From an uncultured Cohaesibacter sp. (GTDB taxonomy: Bacteria > Pseudomonadota > Alphaproteobacteria > Rhizobiales > Cohaesibacteraceae), in contig NZ_OY821667.1 of NCBI RefSeq assembly GCF_963682185.1, positions 2,858,501 to 2,922,500 on the forward strand: a stretch of 64,000 nucleotides of DNA, in the 5' to 3' direction. Shown here in pieces: positions 25,971-35,660 of this stretch. The notes beneath the pieces were generated by a model. The model made no database searches, had not been told where the DNA came from, and saw only the letters and a program-made list of their open reading frames with translations. Numbering within the stretch: the first letter of the stretch is position 1; the number at the start of each line of letters is the position of its first letter. A program made the translations under genes and the position numbers.

Positions 25971-27005
25971 TCAGTCGTGATGTTGAAGGATCGCGGAAAC
26001 CAGCTCGCGCTCGCTCGTGATGTCGAGCTTGCTATAGATCCGTAGCTTGTGATTTTTTACGCTACCGACCGAAAGGCCCAACTGACTGGCAATCGAGGCA
26101 TTGTGGTGCCCGCGCAAGGAGAGGTGAACAATCTCCTGCTGTCGCTCAGTCAGGTGATGCAAGCGACCGAAATTATCGATCCGTTCGGCCAGTGAAATGT
26201 TGTTCTTACGCAATAGGAAAACATGTGCTCCGCCCAGAATGGCGTCATCGGATACACATTGCAATTGCGTAAGGAGCCAACCATCCTTGCCTGAAATCTC
26301 TGCCAAAGAGCCTGCACTGATGCTTTCCGGCTTGGGATCATAGTTGAATGCCTGCTCGGCGGCGTGCGACCAGGTGTCGGATTTATACAGAACGGTGCTG
26401 TCATTGCGCAGAATCATGACTTCCGGGCGGCCCAGCCCGTTGCGATGCAGAAACAGGGAAACCTGATGGTCAATCGAGCGGAGAATATGTTGCTGATGCA
26501 TTTCGAACAGCATTTCCTGTAGCTGATGGGCCAGCAGGATTTCCGCTTCTGAGAAAGGGACGTCCTGCCGGTCAAGGCACAAGGCAAGGAAGCTGTTTTC
26601 GTTGATCGGAAGGAGCAGGGCGAGCTCGTCTTCGATCTGCAGATTGGTATCGATATAGCGCGCAAATGTCGTATCGAGCGCCCCATTCAAGCGCAGCCGC
26701 GAGAGACTCACGACCCGAGGGTCTGGATTGGTCAGCCCCTCCAGCAAGGGGTCATATTGCCAGAGCGTGTCCGCATAAATGGTCTTAGCGGTTGGCCTCA
26801 TACCGTTTTCTGAGACGATGAAGGGCGAGGTGCAGGTTTCATAGCGTGCGATAATCCAGAAGTCACAGGGGATCATCTGGCGCACGAGCTCAACGACGCT
26901 TTCATAGAAAGAAGAACGCCCGATATTGCTCAGGCTTTGCGCCATCAGACTGCTGAAATTGGGGGGCAGGCTCACTGTCTGCGTCGTTATCTGAGTGTCG
27001 TGCAT
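25971..27005 (-). CDS. LuxR-type transcriptional regulator
   Basis: 344 residues from ATG 27005 (AGGTGG eight bases upstream); a longer frame from 27038 is possible. The C-terminal GerE/LuxR helix-turn-helix is complete (LTERQQEIVHLSLRGHHNA, then LGLSVGSVKNHKLRIYSKL). The N-terminal 250 residues are a sensor-like region I do not recognise in detail; no phospho-acceptor domain and no clear autoinducer site. It sits between the amidase (same direction) and the hydantoin operon (divergent) and may control both. Confidence 0.88.
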   Translation of the reverse strand: MHDTQITTQTVSLPPNFSSLMAQSLSNIGRSSFYESVVELVRQMIPCDFWIIARYETCTSPFIVSENGMRPTAKTIYADTLWQYDPLLEGLTNPDPRVVSLSRLRLNGALDTTFARYIDTNLQIEDELALLLPINENSFLALCLDRQDVPFSEAEILLAHQLQEMLFEMHQQHILRSIDHQVSLFLHRNGLGRPEVMILRNDSTVLYKSDTWSHAAEQAFNYDPKPESISAGSLAEISGKDGWLLTQLQCVSDDAILGGAHVFLLRKNNISLAERIDNFGRLHHLTERQQEIVHLSLRGHHNASIASQLGLSVGSVKNHKLRIYSKLDITSERELVSAILQHHD

Positions 27006-27224
27006 GGGGGTGCCACCTATCGTCCTCCCAGGGTTCATTCATGATCTTGCATGCAAATTTTATGCCTTCGATCCAGAACGCAGGCGATCGGCCAGAAAGT
27101 GTGCCGCTCTGCTTGTTACTGTAGTCACTATGGCCTCGAAAGCAACTGTTGCTTTATTGTGCATGCTAGAAATTTAAGCATAAATGTCTCGCAATCGAGC
27201 AACCTTCCAACTGGAAACAAAAGC

Positions 27225-28349
27225 ATGACTACGGAAAAAAAGCCAAACTTCAATCTTTCTCGCCGTCAGCTAATGCGATTTGGTGCGAATGCCGCCATGT
27301 TTGCAGCCGTCGCTTCTCAGGTTGATTTTACCAAACCAGCATTTGCCAACGAACAGAAACTGACCGGTCCCCTCAATGTTCTTGCATGGTCGGGGTATGA
27401 TGATCCCGAACTGATGAAGGGCTTCACCGAACTGACTGGCGTTGAGTTGAACGTCAAGGAAGCGGAAAGCAACGGGGCGCAGTTGAGCCTGCTGCAAGCC
27501 GGGTCCATCAAGTTTGACGTGATCAACCCCGACGCGGTTTGGACCTCCAAATTCGCAGAAGCCGGTTTGACACTGCCAATCGACACCACGCAATTGTCCT
27601 CGCAGGATGAAACCATGCCGATCTTCCGCAATCGTCCCGAAACGATGATTGCTGGAGAAACCTATGGCATTCCGACCCGCTATGGCGTGAACGGCTTTGT
27701 CTACTGGCCAGACAAGATTTCTGCTGAAGCAGCAAGCGATGCTGATCTGGCCTGGGATCCATCGCTCAAGGATCGGGTCGAGATCATCGACTGGATGGAA
27801 CTCTATCTCTGGATGACCGGCAAGTGGCTGGGCATGGAAGAACCAAGAAAAGCCACGGGCGCTGACCTTCAGAAGATCCTTGATCGCATGATCGCCTTCC
27901 GCCCCAACATGCGTGCCCTGCAGTCTGATATGGGAACGGTCAAAACCGACCTTGCCAACCGGGAAGCCTGGATGGTTTGGGGCTCTTCCAGTGACAATGT
28001 GCGCACCACCGCGCGGCTTGCTGGCGCCAATGTCGAACTCACCATTCCGAAACAGGGCGGTGCGATGTGGATGGAAACCTTGCAGGTTGTCCGTGGCACC
28101 GAGCATCTCGCATCTGCCCTTGCCTACATCAACTATATGACCAGCGCCAAGGCCATGAAGCAGATGGCATGGGGAGCCGACAAGTTCGCCGTGACCAATG
28201 CCAAGGTCAAGGATCTGCTCTCTGCCGATCAGGTCAAGGCTCTTGGCCTCGACATGATGGAAGAGTGGGTTGCCCAGTGTGGTATGTCGCAGGCTCCTGT
28301 TGACGAACTGGCCTGGTCTGATGCCTGGCAGAAATTCAAAACGGCCTGA
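27225..28349 (+). CDS. ABC substrate-binding protein, PotD/spermidine-putrescine type, Tat-exported
   Basis: 374 residues from ATG 27225. The N-terminus has a twin-arginine signal (LSRRQLMRFGANAAMFAA), unusual for binding proteins and implying export after folding. The mature part has the PotD-type pattern (LNVLAWSGYDDPELMKGF, KFDVINPDAVWTSKFAEAG). It opens an operon with a racemase, two permeases and an ATPase. The ligand is probably a hydantoin- or carbamoyl-type nitrogen compound given the hydrolases that follow, rather than a polyamine. Confidence 0.9.
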   Translation: MTTEKKPNFNLSRRQLMRFGANAAMFAAVASQVDFTKPAFANEQKLTGPLNVLAWSGYDDPELMKGFTELTGVELNVKEAESNGAQLSLLQAGSIKFDVINPDAVWTSKFAEAGLTLPIDTTQLSSQDETMPIFRNRPETMIAGETYGIPTRYGVNGFVYWPDKISAEAASDADLAWDPSLKDRVEIIDWMELYLWMTGKWLGMEEPRKATGADLQKILDRMIAFRPNMRALQSDMGTVKTDLANREAWMVWGSSSDNVRTTARLAGANVELTIPKQGGAMWMETLQVVRGTEHLASALAYINYMTSAKAMKQMAWGADKFAVTNAKVKDLLSADQVKALGLDMMEEWVAQCGMSQAPVDELAWSDAWQKFKTA

Positions 28350-28394
28350 TAAGACGGCCTGAGCCAGATAATAAACAACAAGAAAGACCCGCTC

Positions 28395-29126
28395 ATGCAT
28401 ATTCGAGTCATCGTTCCGGTTCTTGACAGTGAGGAACTGGTCGGCAAAGCCGAGAAAGAATATAGCGCCTTTGCAGACGAAGGGGTGACCGTTTCTGCGG
28501 TTCCCCTCAAACGCGGCACTTGTTCCATCGAGTGTGGCTTTGATTCCTCGCTTGCAGCGCCGGACGTGATCCGATGTGCAAGAGAAGCCGAGGCTGATGG
28601 TGTGGATGCCTGCACCATCGCCTGCTTTACAGACCCCGGACTTCTCGGCGCACGAGAGTTGGTGTCCATTCCGGTGGTGGGCGAAGGCGAGGCAGCGCTG
28701 CATATGGCTGCCATGCTTTCCACCCGCTTTTCCGTTATGATCACGCAGAGATCCTTCTTTTCCACCATCCGCAGAACCGTTGGTCATTATGGCCTTGCGT
28801 CAAATCTCGCGTCCGTGCGGGAAGCCGGCGCCAGTGTCCTCGATCTCAACGAAAGCCATATCGGCCATATCGTCGATGAATGCATCGACACCGTGAAACG
28901 GGATGATGCAGAAGCCATCGTCATGGCCTGCACCGGCACAGGATTCGATATGGCGTTGGAAATCGAAAAGGCACTGAAGGATCATTTTGGCTGCTATATT
29001 CCGGTTATTGACCCGGGTAAGGTAGCGCTTCATATGGCCCGCGCCATGGTGGCGACCAACCTTAGTCATTCCAAGGTTGCCTATCCGAAACCGGCCTTTT
29101 CACGTCAAGAATACAGGTTCGCATAA
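28395..29126 (+). CDS. Asp/Glu/hydantoin racemase family protein
   Basis: 243 residues. The two-cysteine acid/base pair of the family is present as DACTIACFTDPG (about residue 76) and AIVMACTGTGFD (about 180). Hydantoin racemases (HyuE) interconvert D- and L-5-substituted hydantoins so that both can be hydrolysed; location between importer genes and next to HyuA-type genes supports that role over aspartate or glutamate racemisation. Its stop overlaps the next ATG by one base. Confidence 0.85.
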   Translation: MHIRVIVPVLDSEELVGKAEKEYSAFADEGVTVSAVPLKRGTCSIECGFDSSLAAPDVIRCAREAEADGVDACTIACFTDPGLLGARELVSIPVVGEGEAALHMAAMLSTRFSVMITQRSFFSTIRRTVGHYGLASNLASVREAGASVLDLNESHIGHIVDECIDTVKRDDAEAIVMACTGTGFDMALEIEKALKDHFGCYIPVIDPGKVALHMARAMVATNLSHSKVAYPKPAFSRQEYRFA

Positions 29127-30037
29127 TGGCTTTAGCGAATAGCGAGATGTCTGCATCTTCGACCGCCGCCTTAAGGGCAGGAGAGAAGCGTCGCAGGCTG
29201 TTTGCCGCCTCCGGTCTTGCTCCCCTGATGCTCTGGCAGTTGCTGTTTTTTGTCGCTCCGGTCTTGCTGCTGCTTACGATCAGCTTCTGGCATACCGAAC
29301 GCTATCGCATGGTGCCGGGTTTCACATTTGACAACTATGTCAATATCTTTGCCAATCCAGCGATCTGGCGCTCGTTGTTGCTGTCCGTTCAAACCGCGGC
29401 ATTCGTGACCATTGTATGCGCTCTGTTGTCCTACCCGATCGCCTATTTCATTGCCAAGAAGGCCGGGCCGTTCAAGAGCATTCTGCTGGTAGCGGTGATT
29501 GCACCTTTCTGGATTTCAATCGTGATGCGCGTCGCGGCCTGGCGCTTGCTGTTGGGGGAAAATGGGGTTCTCAACCAGTTCTTCCTGTTTACGGGGCTGG
29601 TGGATGAGCCCTTGAGCTTTCTGCTCTATTCTCCCCTCTCCAGTGCCATCGGCCTGATCTATGCCTATCTGCCGATCTATATCCTGCCGCTCTATGCCGC
29701 GATTGATAATATCGAGGACAATTTGATCGATGCGGCAAAGGATCTCAATGCGGGGCCTTTGCGCGCCTTCTGGGAGGTGACGTTGCCGCTCTCCTTGCCG
29801 GGCCTGATTGTTGGTGCTGTGTTCTGTTTCATTTTCGGGCTTGGGGAATTTGTGACGCCGGCGCTGCTCGGTGGCGGCAAACAGATGATGTTTTCCCAGA
29901 TCATCGAAGACGAATTCCACCGCCGTCTTGATTGGCCGATGGGCGCTGCCATTGCCATGATCCTTCTCTGTTTGGTCTTTGCGCTGCTCGCCCTGTCCAT
30001 GAAATGGTTCCGTCAAGCCAGCGGAGAAAAGCTATGA
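29126..30037 (+). CDS. ABC transporter permease, PotB type
   Basis: 303 residues, six membrane helices, with the cytoplasmic EAA loop AAKDLNAGPLRAFWEVTLPLS that docks to the ATPase. Together with the next permease it forms the heterodimeric channel typical of spermidine/putrescine-type importers. ATGA overlap with the following gene indicates coupling. Confidence 0.92.
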   Translation: MALANSEMSASSTAALRAGEKRRRLFAASGLAPLMLWQLLFFVAPVLLLLTISFWHTERYRMVPGFTFDNYVNIFANPAIWRSLLLSVQTAAFVTIVCALLSYPIAYFIAKKAGPFKSILLVAVIAPFWISIVMRVAAWRLLLGENGVLNQFFLFTGLVDEPLSFLLYSPLSSAIGLIYAYLPIYILPLYAAIDNIEDNLIDAAKDLNAGPLRAFWEVTLPLSLPGLIVGAVFCFIFGLGEFVTPALLGGGKQMMFSQIIEDEFHRRLDWPMGAAIAMILLCLVFALLALSMKWFRQASGEKL

Positions 30038-30852
30038 AGACATTCTTCGCCAACAAGCGGCCCGATGGTGCCAGAGCGGCCTTCATTGCCTATGCAACGC
30101 TCATCTATCTGTTTCTCTATCTGCCGATCGCCGTGATCATCCTGTTTGCTTTTGACGCCAAACCCATTCCGGGATTGCCGCTTGAAAGCCTGACAACGGA
30201 TTGGTTCGCGGCAGCCATCAATGATACCAAACTTGTCGGCTCGCTGTTTGTCAGCATCAAGCTGGCGTTGATCTCAGCAGCGCTATCAACCCTGTTGGCC
30301 ATGCCTTCGGCGATGGTTCTGGCCTGGATGCCAATGCGTTTCAAGTCTGCGGTGATGTGCCTTGTGATGGGGCCCGTCATCCTGCCTCAGCTGGTGCTTG
30401 GGCTCGGTCTGTCGGCGCTTTTTCGAGCCACACCCGATCTTATCGGGCAGCCAGCCATCATTTTGGCTCACACCACGATCACATCGAGCTATGCAGCGCT
30501 GATCCTCTATTCGCGCTTTCTGGGCTTCCACCGCAGCTATATCGAGGCGGCGATGAATTTGGGTGCCAACGAAATAAAGGCTTTCTATGAAGTGGTCTTG
30601 CCATTGATGCGCCCGGCCTTCATCTCGGTGTTCCTCTTGGCCTTTACCGATGCATTCGGCGAGTTCCTCGTGGCCTGGTTCGTCTCAGGATTTACGCAGA
30701 CATTGCCGATCTCGATCTGGACGTCCCTGCGGCAGGTTATCTCGCCCAAGGTTTATGCCCTGTCCTCGATCATCATCATCCTTACTCTGATCATCAGCGT
30801 CGCCTCCCAGCTATGGATTATCCGGCAGACGCGTCGCACGAACAAAGCTTGA
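30034..30852 (+). CDS. ABC transporter permease, PotC type
   Basis: 272 residues from ATG 30034, which overlaps the previous stop by four bases. Six membrane helices and the EAA loop AAMNLGANEIKAFYEVVLPLM. Partner of the PotB-type permease. The longer open frame upstream is inside the previous gene. Confidence 0.92.
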   Translation: MKTFFANKRPDGARAAFIAYATLIYLFLYLPIAVIILFAFDAKPIPGLPLESLTTDWFAAAINDTKLVGSLFVSIKLALISAALSTLLAMPSAMVLAWMPMRFKSAVMCLVMGPVILPQLVLGLGLSALFRATPDLIGQPAIILAHTTITSSYAALILYSRFLGFHRSYIEAAMNLGANEIKAFYEVVLPLMRPAFISVFLLAFTDAFGEFLVAWFVSGFTQTLPISIWTSLRQVISPKVYALSSIIIILTLIISVASQLWIIRQTRRTNKA

Positions 30853-30857
30853 ATTTC

Positions 30858-31943
30858 ATGATGTCAAAAGCAGAAAATGCGGTCGAGATTTCAAACGTCA
30901 CCAAGAGCTTTGGCGACGTTACCGCAATCCATAATATTTCGATGCAGGTCAGTGAAGGCGATTTCGTGACCATCCTCGGTCCGTCTGGCTGCGGCAAATC
31001 CACCTTGCTGCGTATGATTAGCGGCTTTGAAGACCCAACCAGTGGCGATGTGCGCATTGCCGGGCGCTCTGTCGTCGGTTTGCCGCCCTACAAGCGCGAC
31101 ACGGCGATGGTCTTTCAGGATTACGCCCTGTTCCCCCATCGTACCGTAGCCGAAAACATCGCCTTCGGCCTGCGCATGCGCAAGATGGGCAAGGCTGAAA
31201 TCACCAAAGAGGTTGATGCTATGCTCGAGCTGATCAGCCTCTCTGGATTTGGCAATCGCCGTGTGAGTGAGATTTCTGGCGGTCAGGCACAACGCGTGGC
31301 TCTGGGCCGCGCTCTGATTGTGCGCCCGTCTGTGCTGCTGCTTGATGAACCGCTGGGGGCTCTGGACATGAAACTGCGCAAGCAGATGCAGGCAGAGCTC
31401 AAGCGTATTCATCGAGAGCTTGGCCTGACCTTCATCGCCGTGACCCACGATCAGGAAGAAGCCCTGACCCTGTCCGACCGGATTGCCATCATGAATGGGG
31501 GGCATCTGGAACAGTTTGACACCCCTGAAACACTCTATCGCCAACCGGCCAGTCAGTTTGTTGCCGATTTTGTGGGGGGAGCCAATCTGATTGAAGCAAC
31601 CGTCGGCGATGCGCAAACCCTTCTGGTACGCGGGGCGCCCTTCAAGGGCGTCGATCCAACCCTCGTCGGCGATCGCAAACCGGGGCAAAACCTTTCCCTC
31701 GTTGTCCGGCCGGAAGTGGTCGTTACCGATGATTTGGCGGCACCTGAAAGAGCGGACCATTGTGGGCTGGAGGCAACTGTTGAAGAAGTCCTCTTTTCCG
31801 GCGCCTCCCTGCGTATCGTTGGCCGCCTCGACAATGGAGCCGAATTTGCAGCCCATGAAAGTGCCCTCAAGGATCTGCCCGCTAGAGGCGAGCGTCTGCG
31901 CTTCTCATGGCCAAGTGCGACCTCGTGGATCGTGGACCGCTAA
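30858..31943 (+). CDS. ABC transporter ATPase, PotA type
   Basis: 361 residues. Walker A GPSGCGKST, Q-loop FQDYALFPH, signature ISGGQAQR and Walker B VLLLDEPLGALD, followed by a C-terminal TOBE-like regulatory domain from about residue 240. Standard length for PotA/UgpC-type ATPases. Two consecutive ATGs lie six bases after the permease stop; there is no clear ribosome site, consistent with coupling. Confidence 0.93.
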   Translation: MMSKAENAVEISNVTKSFGDVTAIHNISMQVSEGDFVTILGPSGCGKSTLLRMISGFEDPTSGDVRIAGRSVVGLPPYKRDTAMVFQDYALFPHRTVAENIAFGLRMRKMGKAEITKEVDAMLELISLSGFGNRRVSEISGGQAQRVALGRALIVRPSVLLLDEPLGALDMKLRKQMQAELKRIHRELGLTFIAVTHDQEEALTLSDRIAIMNGGHLEQFDTPETLYRQPASQFVADFVGGANLIEATVGDAQTLLVRGAPFKGVDPTLVGDRKPGQNLSLVVRPEVVVTDDLAAPERADHCGLEATVEEVLFSGASLRIVGRLDNGAEFAAHESALKDLPARGERLRFSWPSATSWIVDR

Positions 31944-31988
31944 ACGGCCCTCTCTCAAATTCTGCCAATTTCTAAATGGACAAAATGA

Positions 31989-33071
31989 ATGCGTGAACTC
32001 GAATTCAACGAATTGACCGCGCTCGCCATTGGCGCTGGCGTGCTGGGAACAGGTGGCGGCAATCACCCCACGCTCGAGCTGATGTGCGCGGAAGCTGCTT
32101 ATCAGCAGGGCAAGAAAATCACCCTGTTGAGCCCAGATGAATTGGCCGATGATGCTCGGGTGGCTGTGGTTTGCATTATGGGCGCGCCTCTGGTGACCAA
32201 GGAACGGTTGCCGGAGCCGCAAGCCATCTGCAAGGCTGTCAAGCTGATGGAAAGCCATTGTGGCCAGCCATTTGATGCGATCATGTCCATTGAGATCGGC
32301 GGCGAAAATGCCTTCTTTGCACTGTTGGTCGGCATGGAACTGGGTTTGCCCGTGGTCGATGCCGATACCATGGGGCGTGCGTTCCCTGAGGCGCAAATGG
32401 CCAGTTTCGCCATTCGTGGTCTTTCTGTTGCTCCCTTTGCCATTGCCGATATCCGCGCCAATTCCTTCCTCATTCCGGAAGCTGAAAACGCGCTACGTGT
32501 AGAGCGGATCGGACGCAAAACGGTCGTTGAACTTGGCTCTATTGCAGGCACATGTGCAGCGCCTCGTTCGGGACGAGAGGTCAAGGACCACGCCATTCTT
32601 CATTCGATCAGCCGGGCCTTGCGTATCGGCCAGGCGGTTCTGGATGCGCGGGCGTCCGGTTCTGATCCGGTTTCTGCCATCCTCGATGTTGAAGACGGGG
32701 CCTTGCTCTTTTCGGGCAAGGTGCAGGATGTTTCTCGTCGCACCACAGACGGATTTGTGCGTGGCAAGGCGGTGCTTTCTGGCAAAGACGCCTTTGCAGA
32801 CAAGGTGCTTGAGATCGATTTCCAGAATGAATTCTCCGTTGCGCGCCTTGAAGGCAAGCTGCTCGCTTGCGTGCCCGATCTGATCACCGTGCTGGATGAA
32901 GAAACAGCGGAGGCAATTGGGGCGGAAATCTTGCGCTATGGCCAGAGGGTTCAGGTGATTGCCCTTCCGGCCAATCCCATTATGACCAGCGAGCAGGGGC
33001 TCGCTGTTGTTGGGCCGCGCTCTTTCGGTTTTGACTTTGACTATCATTCTTTCAAGGAGTGCCTGTCATGA
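31989..33071 (+). CDS. DUF917 family protein (hydantoin/thiohydantoin-associated)
   Basis: 360 residues. The N-terminal GAGVLGTGGGNHP and the internal CIMGAPLVTKERLPE and IEIGGENAFFAL are hallmarks of DUF917 (now named, as I recall, S-methyl-thiohydantoin desulfurase domain). Members sit next to HyuA-type hydantoinases, as here: the stop overlaps the next gene's ATG. Likely a partner or companion enzyme in opening or modifying a five-membered hydantoin-type ring. Exact substrate unknown. Confidence 0.85.
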   Translation: MRELEFNELTALAIGAGVLGTGGGNHPTLELMCAEAAYQQGKKITLLSPDELADDARVAVVCIMGAPLVTKERLPEPQAICKAVKLMESHCGQPFDAIMSIEIGGENAFFALLVGMELGLPVVDADTMGRAFPEAQMASFAIRGLSVAPFAIADIRANSFLIPEAENALRVERIGRKTVVELGSIAGTCAAPRSGREVKDHAILHSISRALRIGQAVLDARASGSDPVSAILDVEDGALLFSGKVQDVSRRTTDGFVRGKAVLSGKDAFADKVLEIDFQNEFSVARLEGKLLACVPDLITVLDEETAEAIGAEILRYGQRVQVIALPANPIMTSEQGLAVVGPRSFGFDFDYHSFKECLS

Positions 33072-34609
33072 GGCGGATTGGTATAGATGTTGGTGGCACC
33101 AATACGGACGCTGTCCTGATGGATGGAGACAAGATCCTGTCCTCTATCAAGACCTCCACAACTGAGGATGTATTTTCTGGTATCCGCACGGCGCTCAACC
33201 ATGTTCTCACGGACCTTTCTCCCGCAGAGCAGGACAAGATTCACGCGGTGATGATTGGCACGACCCATTTCACGAATGCGGTTGTCGAGCGGCGCAGTTT
33301 GGCGCGAGTGGCCAGTGTCCGCATCGGCTTGCCTGCCGCCTCGACAATCTTGCCAATGCAGGGTTGGCCGGAAGATCTGCATGCACAGCTGGACGGTGGC
33401 TGCTATCTGATTAGGGGAGGACATGAGTTTGATGGGCGTCCGATTGTGCCTTTTGATCGAGACGGAATGCGCAAGGCTGCCCTTGCCATTTCACAAAGTG
33501 ACGTTCGGTCTGTTGCGATTACCTCGGTTTTCTCGCCCATCACGGCAGAATGTGAACTGGAAGCAGAAGCAATCCTCAAAGAGATTGTGCCAGATGCAAC
33601 TGTGACTTTGTCTTCCGATCTAGGGCGGATCGGTCTGCTAGAGCGCGAAAATGCGACAATCCTGAACAGTGCCCTTCATCCTCTGGCTCGCGAAACTGTT
33701 GCTGCCTTCAAAAAAGCCATTGCGGAAAGCGGACTGAAAGCGCCGCTGTTTCTGACGCAGAATGATGGCACAGTGATGCAGGCCGAGCAGGCTGCACACT
33801 ATCCGGTGCGCTGTTTTGCTTCTGGCCCGACCAACAGCATGCGGGGCGCGCGTATGCTTTCAGGGCTCGATGATGCTGTTGTTCTGGATATTGGTGGCAC
33901 CACAACGGATGCGGGCTTCCTGCAAAACGGTTTCCCGCGGGAAGCCAACAGCAAGGTTGACATTGGCGGTGTTGCGACCTTCTTTCCGATGCCTGACGTC
34001 GTTGCCGTCGCTCTCGGGGGCGGAACGGTCATTCGGGAAGAGGGCGCAAAGATTGGCCCTGATAGTGTTGGCTATCGAATGAACGAAAAGGCGCTGGTGT
34101 TTGGCGGTGACACGCTCACTCTCAGCGACTTTGCCATCAAAACCGGATTGATGACATTCGGTGATCCGCAAAAGATTGCTGATCTTGATGCCGCGATCCT
34201 CAATAAGGTGTCGGCCTGGATTGGCGACACGCTTGGAGATCTGGTGGACCAAATGAAAACCAGTGCGGCCGATGTGCCGGTTATTGTCGTTGGTGGTGGT
34301 GCTGCGCTCGCCCCTGATCACCTTGATGGCGTTTCAACGGTTATCAAGGTCGAAAATGCCGGTGTTGCCAATGCCGTTGGTGCTGCCATGGCTCAGGTCA
34401 GCGGTGAAGTGGACAAGGTCTATTATGATTTGAGCCGGGATCAGGCCCTTGAAGCAGCGCGTCTTCTCGCGGAAGACCGGGCCATAGAAGCGGGTGCTGA
34501 TGCAGCAACTCTTAAACTGATCGATATAGAAGATGCCCCGCTTTCCTACATGCCGGGTAACCCACTACGCGTTCGGATCCGTCTTGTGGGAGATCTCGGA
34601 CTAGTCTAG
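33068..34609 (+). CDS. hydantoinase/oxoprolinase family protein, HyuA-like
   Basis: 513 residues from ATG 33068, eight bases after AAGGAG; overlap with the DUF917 stop is ATGA. The actin-like ATPase fold shows phosphate motifs RRIGIDVGGTNTDAVL (start) and VVLDIGGTTTDAGF (about 277). Shorter than N-methylhydantoinase A (about 690) and without a HyuB partner gene; the DUF917 protein seems to replace HyuB. ATP-dependent ring-opening of a hydantoin or lactam is the expected chemistry. Confidence 0.88.
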   Translation: MRRIGIDVGGTNTDAVLMDGDKILSSIKTSTTEDVFSGIRTALNHVLTDLSPAEQDKIHAVMIGTTHFTNAVVERRSLARVASVRIGLPAASTILPMQGWPEDLHAQLDGGCYLIRGGHEFDGRPIVPFDRDGMRKAALAISQSDVRSVAITSVFSPITAECELEAEAILKEIVPDATVTLSSDLGRIGLLERENATILNSALHPLARETVAAFKKAIAESGLKAPLFLTQNDGTVMQAEQAAHYPVRCFASGPTNSMRGARMLSGLDDAVVLDIGGTTTDAGFLQNGFPREANSKVDIGGVATFFPMPDVVAVALGGGTVIREEGAKIGPDSVGYRMNEKALVFGGDTLTLSDFAIKTGLMTFGDPQKIADLDAAILNKVSAWIGDTLGDLVDQMKTSAADVPVIVVGGGAALAPDHLDGVSTVIKVENAGVANAVGAAMAQVSGEVDKVYYDLSRDQALEAARLLAEDRAIEAGADAATLKLIDIEDAPLSYMPGNPLRVRIRLVGDLGLV

Positions 34610-34657
34610 ACACAGGCAGCATCGAATCTGTCTATAGGGCCAGTGTTTGGGTAATAA

Positions 34658-34679
34658 GGAGATAGCGATTGCTATCTCC
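34658..34679. terminator. hairpin between convergent genes (possible terminator)
   Basis: GGAGATAGC and GCTATCTCC form a perfect nine-pair stem with a GATT loop, between the end of the hyuA-like gene and the end of the GntR gene. There is no T run, so termination efficiency is doubtful. Confidence 0.4.
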
Positions 34680-34778
34680 AACCTTCCGAGCACTGCTTGT
34701 TGCAAAGTTTGACACAAAGATTGTTTCTGATCCTTCCTGATGGTGTTCCGCAATAAAGCTCTCTCGAGCTACACCGCT

Positions 34779-35573
34779 CTATTGAAGCTCGTTGATGTAG
34801 CGGTGGCTGCGGGTCGTTGCCCGATGTTTGGTGAACAGCACCGGCGTGCCCATCTGATCATAGGCGACTTCCTCAATTGTCAAAACGGCGCTCGGGGCTT
34901 CCAGCTTCAAATGTACGAGGTCGTCCTCGTTGGCCAGTTCCGCTCCGATCCGTTCCCGCACTGCTGAAATACGAATATCGTAACGTTCAAGTAAATACAG
35001 ATAAAGCAGGGCGGGGACGTCTTCTGCATTTTTTGGGAAGTCTTCCAGCCGTTTGGCTGGCATCGTTACGGTTTCAACCATCACGGGTTTGTCGTGAGCG
35101 CTGCGAACGCGGGACAAGCGGATGACAGAGGTGGTTGGTACAACACGCAGATTTTCTGCTTCGATATCTGTGGCCTCTCCAAAAACCAGAGAGAGGTTTG
35201 TGGCCTTGGAATGCTGCAGAGAGCCATCAAGACCGTGCAAGCGAAAATACTGGAAGAAGAAACGCAGGCTGTGCTGCGGGGTGCGACCTGTTACCACAGT
35301 CCCTGTCTTGCGGCGGCGGCTGAGCATTCCTTCGTTGGTTAATTCGCTAAGCGCTCTTCTGATGGTTCCGACCGATACCCGCAGGGTTCGGGCTAGGTCG
35401 ACTTCACTGGGCAACACAGTGCCTGCTGGCCATTTTCCCATCATGATAGCTTCAAAGATTTGTTTCTTAACCACGAGGTAGAGAGGTTGGGCCCTGTTAG
35501 CCATTGACGGTGAAAAATCATCTTCCCTCGGCGCCTTGGGGAACAGGGCCTTCAGTGTCTCTTCATCTTTCAT
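34779..35573 (-). CDS. GntR-family regulator with UTRA domain (HutC subfamily)
   Basis: 264 residues. Winged helix at about 27-95 (AIMMGKWPAGTVLPSEVDLARTL is the classical opening, then VGTIRRALSELTNEGML), followed by a UTRA ligand domain ending SAVLTIEEVAYDQMGTPVLF. HutC-type proteins respond to histidine-pathway or sugar-phosphate metabolites. Divergent from the M20-peptide importer genes, with a palindrome in the gap, so these are the likely targets. Confidence 0.92.
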   Translation of the reverse strand: MKDEETLKALFPKAPREDDFSPSMANRAQPLYLVVKKQIFEAIMMGKWPAGTVLPSEVDLARTLRVSVGTIRRALSELTNEGMLSRRRKTGTVVTGRTPQHSLRFFFQYFRLHGLDGSLQHSKATNLSLVFGEATDIEAENLRVVPTTSVIRLSRVRSAHDKPVMVETVTMPAKRLEDFPKNAEDVPALLYLYLLERYDIRISAVRERIGAELANEDDLVHLKLEAPSAVLTIEEVAYDQMGTPVLFTKHRATTRSHRYINELQ

Positions 35574-35604
35574 ATTGACAATCTATCTCTTTTGCTCACA
35601 TATA

Positions 35605-35625
35605 TTTCTATATAGTTTATAGAAA
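35605..35625. promoter_or_regulatory. palindrome in GntR/M20 divergent gap (operator candidate)
   Basis: TTTCTATA (35605-35612) and TATAGAAA (35618-35625) are perfect reverse complements with a five-base spacer in the 87-base divergent gap. The right half contains a TATAGAAA that could overlap a -10 box. Likely GntR operator. Confidence 0.5.
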
Positions 35626-35660
35626 ACACTCATCGCCGTCCACTATCCAGAGGCAACAAG

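Noticed and set aside
27270..28787. Leftward open frame of 505 codons
   Set aside because: Antisense to the PotD-type binding protein and racemase genes; no family resemblance.
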